Shown here: one piece after another, positions 23,868 through 32,482 of the stretch
Position numbering within the stretch: the stretch's first letter is position 1
Layout: each line of letters opens with the position of its first letter
DNA from: JALYXV01 sp963791545
GTDB lineage: Bacteria > Actinomycetota > Acidimicrobiia > Acidimicrobiales > Palsa-688
Direction of reading: 5' to 3'
NCBI GenBank assembly: GCA_963791545.1
Contig: CAWBSR010000015.1
Location: forward strand, 1-64,000
Length of the DNA stretch: 64,000 bases
The notes under the pieces: model-generated
What the model was told of the DNA's origin: nothing
What the model saw: the letters and a program-made list of their open reading frames with translations, nothing else
The model's database searches: none
Program-made: the position numbers and the translations under genes

Positions 23868-24290
23868 ATGCTGCGACTGGCTCGGGACGTCTACCTGAAG
23901 ATGGTGGCCCACTGTCTCGACGGGCTCCCGCTGGAGGCCTGCGGCCTCCTCGCGGGCCCGCCGGCCGCCGCCAGCCCAACCGACGCCGGCCAGGCGGCGA
24001 CCATGTGCTACCCGGCCGCCAACGCCGCCGCCTCGGCCCGGGTCTACACCGTCGAGCCCCGGGACTTCCTCCGGGCCGACCGCGATGCCGAACGGCAGGG
24101 TTTGGAGATCGTGGCGGTGTTCCACTCCCACACCCACACCGACGCCTATCCGTCGCCGACCGACATCGCCCAGGCGCCCGACCCGGACTGGCACTACGTC
24201 CTGGTCTCCCTCCGCGACGTCGCCCCGGTCGTCCGGTCGTACCGGATAGTCGACGGGAAGATCACAGAGGAGCCGGTGGTTCTAGAATGA
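23868..24290 (+). CDS. mec: Mec-type JAMM metalloprotease (CysO-cysteine peptidase)
   Basis: A 140-aa Mov34/MPN/PAD-1 (M67) enzyme. The JAMM zinc motif is complete: E in LPLEACGLL, then H-S-H-x7-S-x2-D in VFHSHTHTDAYPSPTDI. In M. tuberculosis this enzyme (Rv1334) releases cysteine from the CysO-cysteine thioester-derived adduct. Its own sulfur-carrier and synthase genes follow directly (cysO 31 bases downstream, then cysM). ATG 23868 starts MLRLARDVYLKMVAH. The gene is divergent from smpB with only 28 bp between starts. Confidence 0.92.
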   Translation: MLRLARDVYLKMVAHCLDGLPLEACGLLAGPPAAASPTDAGQAATMCYPAANAAASARVYTVEPRDFLRADRDAERQGLEIVAVFHSHTHTDAYPSPTDIAQAPDPDWHYVLVSLRDVAPVVRSYRIVDGKITEEPVVLE

Positions 24291-24321
24291 CGACAGAACC
24301 AGTCGGATTTAGGGAGAGCTC

Positions 24322-24600
24322 GTGAGTGTTGTTCGGGTACCGACCGTCCTTCGGGCCGCGACCGGTGGGGCGGCCACCGTCCAGGCGTCGGGGGCAACCA
24401 TCGGCGAGGTCTTCGACGACCTGGTGCAGCAATACCCTGGGCTGCGGGCCCAGGTGCTCCAGGAGGACGGCAGCCTCCACCGCCACCTCAACGTCTTCCT
24501 CAACGACGACGACATCCGCTACCTGGGCAAGCTCGAGGCCAAGGTCGGTGACGACGACACGATCACCCTGATGCCCGCGGTGGCGGGGGGCGGGGACTGA
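24322..24600 (+). CDS. cysO: CysO-type sulfur-carrier protein (MoaD/ThiS fold)
   Basis: A 92-aa ubiquitin-fold protein: VVRVPTVLRAATGGAATVQA, then VQQYPGLRAQVLQEDGSLHR, RHLNVFLNDDDIRYLG and the end DDDTITLMPAVAGGGD. CysO is thiocarboxylated at a C-terminal Gly-Gly and donates sulfur to O-phosphoserine on CysM. Here one further Gly and an Asp follow the GG, so trimming (perhaps by the neighbouring JAMM protease) may be needed. GGGAGAGCTC precedes the GTG start at 24322. The stop overlaps the cysM start by one base. Confidence 0.92.
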   Translation: MSVVRVPTVLRAATGGAATVQASGATIGEVFDDLVQQYPGLRAQVLQEDGSLHRHLNVFLNDDDIRYLGKLEAKVGDDDTITLMPAVAGGGD

Positions 24601-25547
24601 TGGCCCGCTACGAAAGCGTTCTCGACCTGATCGGCAACACCCCCCTGGTTGACGTCAGCGCCCTGTCGCCCAACCGCGGGGTCCAGATCCTGGCCAAGCT
24701 GGAGGGCATCAACCCCGGCGGGTCGGTCAAGGACCGGGCGGCCAAGGGCATGATCGAGGAGGCCGAGAAGGACGGGTCGCTGCAGCCGGGCCAGACCATA
24801 CTCGAGTCCTCCAGCGGCAACACCGGCGCCGCCCTGGCCATGATCGCCCGGGTCAAGGGCTACCCCATCAAGATCGTGCTGCCCGAGAACGTCTCCCCCG
24901 AGCGCCGCCAGCTGCTCGAGGTCTGGGGGGCCGAGATCATCGACTCCCCGGGCGCCGAGGGATCCAACGGGGCCATGCGCCGGGCCCAGAAGCTGGCCGA
25001 GGAACACGCCGAATGGTGGTTCACCTACCAGTACGGCAACCCCGCCAACCCCAAGGCCCACTACGAGTGCACCGGCCCCGAGATCTGGCGGGACTGCCCC
25101 GAGATAACGCACTTCGTGGCCGGGCTCGGCACCGGGGGCACCCTCATGGGCGTGGGCCGGTTCCTGAAAGAGCGCAGCCCGCTCATCCAGGTGTGGGCGG
25201 TCGAGCCGCCGGTCGGGGAGATGGTGGACGGGCTGAAGAACCTGGACGAGGGTTTTGTCCCCCCCGTCTTCGCCCAGGGGGGCGGCTATGACCTCCTGGA
25301 CCGCCGGCGCATCGTGGGGCCCAAGGAGTCGATCGAGTGGACCCGCCGGTTGGCCGACGTCGGCGTCTTCGCGGGGATCTCCTCGGGGGCTGCGGTGGCG
25401 GGCGCCGTCCGCTGTGCCGCCGAGATCGACGAGGGCGTGGTGGTCGTGATCGTGGCCGACGGGGGTTGGAAGTACCTCTCGACCAACGCCTGGACGGGCG
25501 ACATCGACGAGGTCACCGAGCGGGCCAAGAAGGTCATCTACTTCTAG
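24600..25547 (+). CDS. cysM: Cysteine synthase CysM (O-phosphoserine type)
   Basis: A 315-aa fold-type II PLP enzyme. PLP Lys is in NPGGSVKDRAAKGMIE; the phosphate loop is GLGTGGTLMG, and the substrate loop is ESSSGNTGAALAM. The context with cysO and mec indicates the M. tuberculosis CysM reaction, O-phosphoserine plus CysO-thiocarboxylate to CysO-cysteine, rather than the sulfide-dependent CysK reaction. The length matches the family. Start ATG overlaps the cysO stop (TGATG). The gene is last in the operon; the next gene is convergent. Confidence 0.95.
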   Translation: MARYESVLDLIGNTPLVDVSALSPNRGVQILAKLEGINPGGSVKDRAAKGMIEEAEKDGSLQPGQTILESSSGNTGAALAMIARVKGYPIKIVLPENVSPERRQLLEVWGAEIIDSPGAEGSNGAMRRAQKLAEEHAEWWFTYQYGNPANPKAHYECTGPEIWRDCPEITHFVAGLGTGGTLMGVGRFLKERSPLIQVWAVEPPVGEMVDGLKNLDEGFVPPVFAQGGGYDLLDRRRIVGPKESIEWTRRLADVGVFAGISSGAAVAGAVRCAAEIDEGVVVVIVADGGWKYLSTNAWTGDIDEVTERAKKVIYF

Positions 25548-25609
25548 CCGACGCCACTACGCGGCGTCCCGAACGGGCGCAGACATCGTCGGACAAGAAC
25601 GCGCCCCTT

Positions 25610-25939
25610 CTAGTGAGGGATGCGCCAGACCCGAGGCTTCCATTCCAGATCGTCACGGGGGCCGAGCTGGCTGAGGGCCGTGTTCAGCAGGCTCAGGCCC
25701 GACGTGGCCGCGTAGTCGTCGGAGCGGATGCGGATCCGCCGCACCAGCAGCTTCCGGGCCAGTTCCAACGGCCCCGCCTGATCCCCTGCCGACTCGATCA
25801 GGGTGGCCCGGGCCTGGGCCCGGCCGTCGCCACCGTCGCCCCGGCTGGCCAGCGTCACCGCCTGGTCGGCGATGTCACGGGCCGTTTTGGAAACGGCGGC
25901 GGTCTTGGGGGACTTCGGTTCGGGGGCGGCCACGATCAC
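25610..25939 (-). CDS. Small hypothetical protein
   Basis: About 109 aa from GTG 25939 (GTG 25933 is equally possible). It is helical and charged: VSKTARDIADQAVTLASRGD, RATLIESAGDQAGPLELARK, then LLVRRIRIRSDDYAATSGLS and LEWKPRVWRIPH. No family recognised and no membrane segment. It converges on cysM and is divergent from murI with 47 bp between starts, so the two promoters lie close together. Confidence 0.6.
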   Translation of the reverse strand: MIVAAPEPKSPKTAAVSKTARDIADQAVTLASRGDGGDGRAQARATLIESAGDQAGPLELARKLLVRRIRIRSDDYAATSGLSLLNTALSQLGPRDDLEWKPRVWRIPH

Positions 25940-25986
25940 ATCATGGCCGATGCGCCATCGGGAGCGCCGATAACGTCTCGCTCCCA

Positions 25987-26805
25987 ATGGATGACCGGGC
26001 AATCGGCGTGTTCGACAGCGGTTTCGGTGGCCTCACCGTCGCCCGGGCCCTGATCGACCTCCTGCCCGGCGAGGACATCGTCTATGTCGCCGATACCGGC
26101 CGTTACCCCTACGGCCCCCGCCCCCTCCCAGAAGTCACCCGGTTCGCGACCCAGATAACCCGCAAGCTGATCGACGAGCACGACGTGAAACTGGTCGTCG
26201 TCGCCTGCAACACCGCGGCTGCGGCGGCCCTCGACCTGCTGCGATTCGAGCACGACACGCCGGTCATCGGGGTGATCGACCCCGGGGTGCGGGCCGCGGT
26301 GCGCGCCACCCGCAACCACCGGGTCGGCGTGATCGGCACGGTCGGCACCATCGGCTCGGGCGCCTACCAGCGGGCCGCGGCGGTCCCGCCAGCCCAGGGG
26401 CAGACCTCGCAGGTCGACCTGACCTGCGCCGCCTGCCCCGGTTTCGTGGAGTTTGTGGAACGGGGCGAAACCCGCAGCGACCAGGTTCACGTGCTGGCCG
26501 AGCGGCTGCTGGCACCGGTGATAGCGGCCGGCGTGGACACCCTCCTGCTGGGCTGCACCCACTACCCCTTCCTGGCCCGGACCATCGGAGACGTCATGGG
26601 CCGCGACGTGGTCCTGGTGAGCTCCGCCGACGAGACGGCCTTCGAGGTCCGGGCCATCCTCGAGGAAACGGGCCTGGGTCGGCGCAGCGCCGGCAAGGGT
26701 GATCACCGCTGGATCTCCTCGGGCGACGCCGAGACGTTCCGCGAGCTCGGACGGCGCCTGTTCGGTCCCGAAATCGACGACGTGGAATCCTGGAGCCCGC
26801 CATGA
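25987..26805 (+). CDS. murI: Glutamate racemase MurI
   Basis: A 272-aa cofactor-independent racemase making D-glutamate for peptidoglycan. The two catalytic Cys motifs are present: VVACNTAAAAAL (residue about 76) and LLLGCTHYPFLA (about 191). The N-terminal IGVFDSGFGGLTVARAL and DTGRYPYGPRP loops are canonical. The gene starts a four-gene coupled run: its stop overlaps the metallo-beta-lactamase gene (ATGA), followed by rph and rdgB, the order found in M. tuberculosis Rv1338-Rv1341. Confidence 0.97.
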   Translation: MDDRAIGVFDSGFGGLTVARALIDLLPGEDIVYVADTGRYPYGPRPLPEVTRFATQITRKLIDEHDVKLVVVACNTAAAAALDLLRFEHDTPVIGVIDPGVRAAVRATRNHRVGVIGTVGTIGSGAYQRAAAVPPAQGQTSQVDLTCAACPGFVEFVERGETRSDQVHVLAERLLAPVIAAGVDTLLLGCTHYPFLARTIGDVMGRDVVLVSSADETAFEVRAILEETGLGRRSAGKGDHRWISSGDAETFRELGRRLFGPEIDDVESWSPP

Positions 26806-27560
26806 GCACCAGTACCGCCAACGACTATGGGTTCACCGTCACCATCCTCGGCAACTCGGGCAGCTACCCCGGCCCCGGCGCCGCGTGCAGCGGCTATTTG
26901 CTGCGCTACCGAAACTTCAACCTGTGGCTCGACGCCGGCCCCGGCACCCTGGCCAACCTGCAGACCCACATCGCCCTGGCCGACATCGACGCGGTCGTTC
27001 TGTCCCATCAACACCCCGACCATTGGAGCGACCTCGATGGCTTCTACGTCGCCTGCCGGTACGTGGAGACCCGCAGCCAAGTACCGGTGTACGCCCCCGC
27101 GGGACTCCGCGCCATGATGCGCAGCGGCACCGACACCGAGCCCACTTTGGCCTGGCACGACGTCACCGACCACACGGTGACCACGATCGGCCCCTTCCGG
27201 CTGGCCTTCGCCCGAACCGACCATCCCCCGGAAACCCTCGCGGTGCGGGTGGACGCCGATGGTCACCCGACCGCCTTCGCCTACTCGGCCGACACTGGTC
27301 CCGGGTGGTCCATGAGCACCCTGGGCCCCGACCTCGGAGTCGTCATCAGCGAGGCCACCTTCCTCCAGGACCGGGAGGGGACGTCGCCGCACCTCAGCGC
27401 CCGCCAGGCGGGGCAGAAAGCGAGGGAAGCAGAGGTGGAACGGTTGCTCATCAGCCACATCTGGCCGATCGTCGACCCCGAGGAAAGCGCCGCCGAGGCG
27501 ACTGAGGCCTTCGGCGCCCCGGTGGAGTGGGCCCGCATGAACGCGACTTACCGGCTGTGA
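26802..27560 (+). CDS. Metallo-beta-lactamase-fold phosphodiesterase (Rv1339-like)
   Basis: A 252-aa MBL-fold protein: VTILGNSGSYPGPGAACSGY, the metal motif VVLSHQHPDHWSDLDGF (HxHxDH), FAYSADTGPGW and a late LLISHIWPIVDP His. The position between murI and rph, as for Rv1339, and the sequence layout indicate that group, which has cyclic-nucleotide phosphodiesterase activity in mycobacteria. Start ATG 26802 overlaps the murI stop; its own stop overlaps the rph GTG. Confidence 0.88.
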   Translation: MSTSTANDYGFTVTILGNSGSYPGPGAACSGYLLRYRNFNLWLDAGPGTLANLQTHIALADIDAVVLSHQHPDHWSDLDGFYVACRYVETRSQVPVYAPAGLRAMMRSGTDTEPTLAWHDVTDHTVTTIGPFRLAFARTDHPPETLAVRVDADGHPTAFAYSADTGPGWSMSTLGPDLGVVISEATFLQDREGTSPHLSARQAGQKAREAEVERLLISHIWPIVDPEESAAEATEAFGAPVEWARMNATYRL

Positions 27561-28303
27561 GGCGCGATGGGCGGCAACCCGACGACCTGCGGCCCCTCAG
27601 TTTCACCCGGGACTTCACCGAGTTCGCGGCCGGGTCGGTCCTGGTCGCCATGGGCCGCACCAAGGTGTTGTGCACCGCCTCGGTAGCCCCCGAGGTGCCC
27701 CGCTGGATGCGGGGCACCGGCAAAGGCTGGGTCACCGCCGAGTACTCGATGCTTCCGGGATCGAGTCCCGAGCGCATCGACCGGGAGGCGGCCCGGGGCA
27801 AACAGTCGGGGCGGACCCAGGAGATCCAACGCCTGATCGGCCGGGCCCTGCGCTCGGTTACCGACCTGCGGGCCATGGGCGAGGTCCAGATCAGCCTGGA
27901 TTGCGACGTGCTGCAGGCCGACGGTGGGACCCGCACCGCCAGCATATGCGGGGCCTACCTGGCCCTCCACGACGCCTGCCACCGGCTGGCCGCCAACGGC
28001 CTGATCCGGGGGGTGCCCCTGACGGAGGCCTGCGCCGCGGTCAGCGTCGGCATCGTGGGCGCCATCCCCCTGCTCGACCTCGACTACAGCGAGGACAGCA
28101 CCGCCCAGGTGGACATGAACGTCGTCATGACCGCCTCGGGCCGTTTCGTCGAGATCCAGGGCACCGCCGAGGGCCTGCCGTTCACCAAGAGCGAGCTCGA
28201 CGACCTGCTGTCGCTGGCCGAGCATGGGATCGCGGGCATCCTCGACGCCCAGGCGGAGCTGCTGGCCACCCCGCCGCCGCCCCGCCCGCCCCGGGCTCCG
28301 TGA
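27557..28303 (+). CDS. rph: Ribonuclease PH
   Basis: A 248-aa phosphorolytic exoribonuclease trimming tRNA 3' ends. Features: RRDGRQPDDLRPLSFTRDFT, AMGRTKVLCTASV, GWVTAEYSMLPGSS, and SGRTQEIQRLIGRALRSV; later LDLDYSEDSTAQVDMNVVMT supplies the catalytic acidic residues. GTG 27557 (overlapping the preceding TGA) gives the canonical MRRDGRQ start. An upstream in-frame ATG at 27527 lies within the preceding gene and is less likely. Confidence 0.96.
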   Translation: MRRDGRQPDDLRPLSFTRDFTEFAAGSVLVAMGRTKVLCTASVAPEVPRWMRGTGKGWVTAEYSMLPGSSPERIDREAARGKQSGRTQEIQRLIGRALRSVTDLRAMGEVQISLDCDVLQADGGTRTASICGAYLALHDACHRLAANGLIRGVPLTEACAAVSVGIVGAIPLLDLDYSEDSTAQVDMNVVMTASGRFVEIQGTAEGLPFTKSELDDLLSLAEHGIAGILDAQAELLATPPPPRPPRAP

Positions 28304-28902
28304 GGTTCGTTCTCGCCACCGCCAACCGCCACAAGGCGGCCGAGATCGCCGAGATCCTGGCGGGACAGGTCGAGCTGGTGGCCCGCCCCGCCGAGGTGCC
28401 CGACGTCGAGGAGACAGGGGAGACCCTGGAGGACAACGCCCGGCTGAAAGCGGAGGCGCTGGTGGCGGCCACCGGCCTGCCCGCCCTGGCCGACGACACC
28501 GGCCTCGAGGTGGAGGCGCTGGGTGGCGCTCCGGGCGTGTACTCGGCCCGGTTCGCGGGCGCCGCGGCGACCTACGCCGACAACGTCGCCAAGCTTCTCG
28601 AGGCCATGGCGGGGGAAAAGGACCGCCGGGCCCGGTTCCGCACGGTGGCCCTGGCCCGCTGGCCCGACGGGGCGGAGCTGGTCGCCGAGGGGGTCGTCAA
28701 CGGGACTATCGCGCTGGTTGCGACCGGCGCGGGGGGCTTCGGCTACGACCCGGTGTTCGTGCCCGACGAGGGCGACGGGCGCAGCTTCGCGGAGCTGGCC
28801 GAGGAGTCGGGCCACGCCAAGCACCGCCTCTCGCACCGGGGCCGGGCCTTCAGCGGCCTGGCGAAGCTCCTCGTGTCCGGCCCTCCGGGACCCGCCGGAT
28901 AA
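28300..28902 (+). CDS. rdgB: Non-canonical purine NTP pyrophosphatase (RdgB/HAM1)
   Basis: A 200-aa ITPase that hydrolyses dITP/XTP to clean the nucleotide pool. FVLATANRHKAAEIAEIL, ETLEDNARLKAEAL, LPALADDTGLEVEALGGAPG and GAGGFGYDPVFVPD are the diagnostic motifs. GTG 28300 overlaps the rph TGA. It closes the murI-MBL-rph-rdgB run. Confidence 0.96.
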   Translation: MRFVLATANRHKAAEIAEILAGQVELVARPAEVPDVEETGETLEDNARLKAEALVAATGLPALADDTGLEVEALGGAPGVYSARFAGAAATYADNVAKLLEAMAGEKDRRARFRTVALARWPDGAELVAEGVVNGTIALVATGAGGFGYDPVFVPDEGDGRSFAELAEESGHAKHRLSHRGRAFSGLAKLLVSGPPGPAG

Positions 28903-28910
28903 CATCGCCC

Positions 28911-29903
28911 ATGACCAAAGTGGCACTGATCACGGGCATTTCCGGTCAGGACGGCTCCTATCTGGCGGAACTGCTGCTCGCTAAGGGCTACGAGGTGCAC
29001 GGCATCGTGCGCCGCTCCTCAAGCTTCAACCGTCACCGCATCGACCACCTCGATCACGGCGCCGATTCCGCCCTCAACCTGCACTACGGGGACCTGTCCG
29101 ACGCCGTCGGCCTCGTCAACCTGGTACGCGACATTCAGCCCCATGAGATCTACAACCTGGGCGCCCAGAGCCACGTGGCCGTCAGCTTCGAGGTTCCCGA
29201 CTACACCGGCGAGGTAACCGGCCTGGGAGCGGTGCGCCTGCTGGAGGCGATCCACGCCTCCGGCGTCGAAGCCCGCTTCTACCAGGCCTCCTCGTCGGAA
29301 ATGTTCGGCTCGGCCCCCCCGCCGCAGTCCGAGGCAACCCAGTTCCACCCCCGGAGCCCCTACGCCTCGGCCAAGGTGTTCGCCTATCACACCACCGTGA
29401 ACTTCCGTGAGTCCTACGACATGTTCACGGTGAACGGGATCCTCTTCAACCACGAAAGCCCCCGGCGAGGCGAGAACTTCGTGACCCGCAAGATCACGAC
29501 CGCGGTGGCCCGCATCGCCTTGGGGCTTCAGGACCAGCTGCTGCTGGGCTCCCTGGACCCCAAACGCGACTGGGGTTACGCCCCCGAGTACGTCGAGGCC
29601 ATGTGGCTGATGCTGCAGCACGGCACGCCCGGTGACTACGTGGTGGCGACGGGCGAGGCGCACAGTGTCCGGGAGTTCTGCGAGGCCGCCTTCAGCCACG
29701 TCGGGCTGGACTGGGAGAAGTACGTCAACATCGATCCCCGCCACGTCCGCCCCGCCGAGGTCAACTACCTGCTGGGCGATGCCTCGCTGGCCGAGCGGGA
29801 GCTCGGGTGGCGGGCCCAGGTTCGCTTCGAGGCGCTGGTCAAGATCATGGTGGACGCCGACGTGGCCCGCTTCGAAGGCGGCGGGGAGCGCTCCCGCACA
29901 TGA
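28911..29903 (+). CDS. gmd: GDP-mannose 4,6-dehydratase
   Basis: A 330-aa short-chain dehydrogenase-type sugar-nucleotide enzyme. NADP site ALITGISGQDGSYLAELLL; catalytic region YQASSSEMFGSAPPPQSE then SPYASAKVFAYHTTVNFRE with the Y-x3-K pair; substrate loop LFNHESPRRGENFVTRKI. It makes GDP-4-keto-6-deoxymannose, precursor of rhamnose/fucose-type deoxyhexoses. It is 8 bp from rdgB and leads into glycosyltransferase genes, so it probably supplies the donor sugar for the surface glycan. Confidence 0.95.
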   Translation: MTKVALITGISGQDGSYLAELLLAKGYEVHGIVRRSSSFNRHRIDHLDHGADSALNLHYGDLSDAVGLVNLVRDIQPHEIYNLGAQSHVAVSFEVPDYTGEVTGLGAVRLLEAIHASGVEARFYQASSSEMFGSAPPPQSEATQFHPRSPYASAKVFAYHTTVNFRESYDMFTVNGILFNHESPRRGENFVTRKITTAVARIALGLQDQLLLGSLDPKRDWGYAPEYVEAMWLMLQHGTPGDYVVATGEAHSVREFCEAAFSHVGLDWEKYVNIDPRHVRPAEVNYLLGDASLAERELGWRAQVRFEALVKIMVDADVARFEGGGERSRT

Positions 29904-29933
29904 CGGCGAGGCGGCGATACCGTCTCGGTGGTC

Positions 29934-30296
29934 ATGGACTGGAAGCCAACCCTTAAGAACGTCAGCCGGCCCGCCGCCCGGGCGGTCGCCAAGGTGGTCA
30001 CCCGGGCCATTGGCCCCCGTCTGGCGGCCCTGGAGCAGGCCCACGGCCTGACGTGGCTCGACGTCCAGGCATTGAAGGCGATCGAGCCGCCCCAGGCCCG
30101 CCTGGCCGGCCTCGAGGCGGCCCAGGACGAGATCCGCCACGAGATCCAGGAGTTGCGGACCGCCATCGCGACGGTCCTCGGCGCGGTCGAGAGCCAGCAC
30201 GCGGCGACCCGGGCCGCGGTGCGCGCCGAGCTCGAGGTGCGGCAAGTGGCCGAGGATCTGACGCGGCGGTTGGACCACCTCGGCCATTCCCCGTGA
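29934..30296 (+). CDS. Small coiled-coil protein with shared TRAIGPRL module
   Basis: A 120-aa protein from ATG 29934. After a basic helix (RPAARAVAKVV), VTRAIGPRLAALEQAHGLTW and DVQALKA are followed by a heptad-like helix ending DLTRRLDHLG. Nearly the same opening (VTRAIGPRLGALEAAHGETW, then DVQKLKA) occurs in the methyltransferase at 58334-59296, where it precedes a catalytic domain. Here the catalytic domain is absent. The stop overlaps the glycosyltransferase GTG (GTGA), so a role as an assembly or anchoring partner of that enzyme is plausible. No known family. Confidence 0.7.
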   Translation: MDWKPTLKNVSRPAARAVAKVVTRAIGPRLAALEQAHGLTWLDVQALKAIEPPQARLAGLEAAQDEIRHEIQELRTAIATVLGAVESQHAATRAAVRAELEVRQVAEDLTRRLDHLGHSP

Positions 30297-32482
30297 CCGC
30301 GCCCCGCCGGGTCTCTGTCGTTGTCAACACCTACAACCGGGCCGACCACCTGGCCGTGACCCTGGCCGCCCTGGGGCAACTCGACTATCCCGATTTCGAG
30401 GTCATCGTCGTCAACGGACCGTCAACCGACGGCACCGAGAGGGTCGTGGCGGCCTACGCCGGGCGGATCAAAGCGGCGACATGCCCCGAGCGCAACCTCT
30501 CGGTGTCCCGAAACATCGGCGTCGCCTTGGCGGCCGGGGACATCGTCGCCTTCATCGACGACGACGCCTATCCCGACCCGGCTTGGCTGGACGGGCTGGT
30601 CGGGGCGTACCAAGACGACGAAGTGGCCGGCGCCGGCGGCCCCGTGTTCGACCACACCGGCATCGGGCTCCAGAGCCGCTATCTCGTGTCCGACCGGGTC
30701 GGGCGTACCCACCTCACCTTCGACGTCGATCCGAGCCGCTGGTACAACGTGCCCGGCGGCAGCGCCTTCCCATCCCTCCTCGGCACCAACTCCTCGTTCC
30801 GCCGTGACCGGCTGCTGGAGATCGGGGGTTTCGACGAAGAAATCGAGTACTACCTCGACGAGACCGACGTCTGCGCCCGGCTCGTCGACGCCGGCTACGT
30901 CATCTGTCCCGTCGAGGGCGCCTACGTGTACCACGAGTTCCTCCCCAACGACATCCGGGGCGCCAACCGGACCGCCCGGGACCGCTACGCCATCCTCAAG
31001 AACGCCTGCTACTTCGCCCTCAAGAACGCCCGGCGGGGTTCGTCATTCGCCGACGCCTGCTCCGGTCTGGCGGAGTTCGTCGAGGGTCATCGGGCCGACG
31101 TGGTCGAGGCAGTCGCGCGGGGGCGGCTGGCACCTGGCGACCGGGACCGGTTCGAGGCCGATGTTCCCGCCGCGTTCGACGCCGGGTGGCGGCATTTCCT
31201 GGCCGGGCCTGCGAAGACGAGGACCCGGGAGTGGTTCGAAGCGGGCCGGGAACCGTGGCTGGCGTTCCCGATCATCCGCCCCCGGGAGGCCAAGCTGCAC
31301 ATCTGCCTCCTCAGCCAGGACTACCCGCCCCGGCCGCTGGGCGGGATCGGGCGCCACGTGCACAGCCTGGCCACCGGGCTGGCCGCGGCCGGCCATGTGG
31401 TGCGGGTCCTCACCAAAGGCGACGGCGACGACCGGGTGGACCTCGAGGAAGGGGTCTGGGTGCACCGGGTCGTGGCCCGACCGCACCCGGCGCCCGAGAC
31501 GCCTGCGGCACCCGGCCCTATCTGGGACCACGCGGCGTCGTTGCTGGCCGAGCTGCGGCGGATCCGGGAGATGCGGCCCGTCGACGTGGTCCAAGCCCCC
31601 AACTGGGATGCCGAGGGGCTGGCCGTGCTCCTCGACGGCACCTTCACCTGCGCGGTGGGCCTCTACACGCCGATGAAGACCTTGCAGCGCCTCGATGGGT
31701 CCAAAGCCCGCGACCCGGTGGCGACGCAGATCGCGGAATGCGAGCGGTTCTGTTACCAGCACGCCGACGCCCTCGTCGCCGACTCCGAGGCGGTGGTGAA
31801 CGAGATCGAGTCGGCCTACGGTCTCCGGCTGCCGGTCGAGAGGCTGGCCGTAATCCCCCTGGGCCTGCCCGATCGGGCCCAGGGGGCGGCCCCGAGACCG
31901 CGGGGGTCGGATGTGACGATCTTGTTCGTGGGGCGGCTCGAGGCCCGCAAGGGCATCGACACCCTGCTGGCCTGTCTCCCCTCGGTGCTCGACCGCTGTC
32001 CCGATGCCCGGGTGGTACTGGCCGGGCGCGACGACCTACCAGGACCAGGACCGCTCTCGTTCCGGGCCGAGTTCGAGGCGTCGCCGGAAGGCCAGCGAGT
32101 GGGGCCACGGGTGGCCTTCCTCGGTCGCGTCCGCGACGACCAGCTGGCCGAGCGCTACGCCACCTGCGATGTGGTGGTCGCACCGTCTCGATTCGAGAGC
32201 TTCGGCCTCATCCTGGTGGAGGCCATGATGTTCGCCAAGCCGGTGATCGGCGGCGACGTGGGCGGCGCCCGGGAGGTGGTCCGCCCCGGCGACAATGGCT
32301 TCCTGGTCGATCCTGACGACCCGGCGGGGCTGGAGAAGGCGCTGGTCGAGCTCTGCTCTTCGGCGGAGCTGCGGGCCCGCTTCGGTGCCCGCTCCCGTGA
32401 GATCTACCAGGCCCAGTTCACGGTGGCCCCGATGGTGCAGCGCACCACCGCTCTCTACCAGCGAATGGCAGCGGGTGGCTGA
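30293..32482 (+). CDS. Fused GT2-GT4 glycosyltransferase
   Basis: A 729-aa two-enzyme fusion. Residues 1-330 are GT-A family 2: SVVVNTYNRADHLAVTLAAL, IVVNGPSTDG, SVSRNIGVALAAGDIVAFID with D-D-D at the metal site, and FDEEIEYYLDETDVC. Residues about 340-729 are GT-B family 4: LLSQDYPPRPLGGIGRHVHS, LFVGRLEARKGIDTLL, and PSRFESFGLILVEAMMFAKP with the E-x7-E type donor motif. Two linkages of one glycan could be made by a single chain. GTG 30293 overlaps the preceding stop, and a longer upstream reading would only duplicate the coiled-coil gene. No membrane helices. Confidence 0.93.
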   Translation: MTAPRRVSVVVNTYNRADHLAVTLAALGQLDYPDFEVIVVNGPSTDGTERVVAAYAGRIKAATCPERNLSVSRNIGVALAAGDIVAFIDDDAYPDPAWLDGLVGAYQDDEVAGAGGPVFDHTGIGLQSRYLVSDRVGRTHLTFDVDPSRWYNVPGGSAFPSLLGTNSSFRRDRLLEIGGFDEEIEYYLDETDVCARLVDAGYVICPVEGAYVYHEFLPNDIRGANRTARDRYAILKNACYFALKNARRGSSFADACSGLAEFVEGHRADVVEAVARGRLAPGDRDRFEADVPAAFDAGWRHFLAGPAKTRTREWFEAGREPWLAFPIIRPREAKLHICLLSQDYPPRPLGGIGRHVHSLATGLAAAGHVVRVLTKGDGDDRVDLEEGVWVHRVVARPHPAPETPAAPGPIWDHAASLLAELRRIREMRPVDVVQAPNWDAEGLAVLLDGTFTCAVGLYTPMKTLQRLDGSKARDPVATQIAECERFCYQHADALVADSEAVVNEIESAYGLRLPVERLAVIPLGLPDRAQGAAPRPRGSDVTILFVGRLEARKGIDTLLACLPSVLDRCPDARVVLAGRDDLPGPGPLSFRAEFEASPEGQRVGPRVAFLGRVRDDQLAERYATCDVVVAPSRFESFGLILVEAMMFAKPVIGGDVGGAREVVRPGDNGFLVDPDDPAGLEKALVELCSSAELRARFGARSREIYQAQFTVAPMVQRTTALYQRMAAGG

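Noticed and set aside
25575..25606. GGGCGC...GCGCCC hairpin after cysM as terminator
   Set aside because: Only 6 bp with a 20-base loop and no T-run; could be chance in GC-rich DNA.
29019..30287. 422-codon minus-strand frame opposite gmd
   Set aside because: Composition is that of an antisense shadow; gmd on the other strand is unambiguous.
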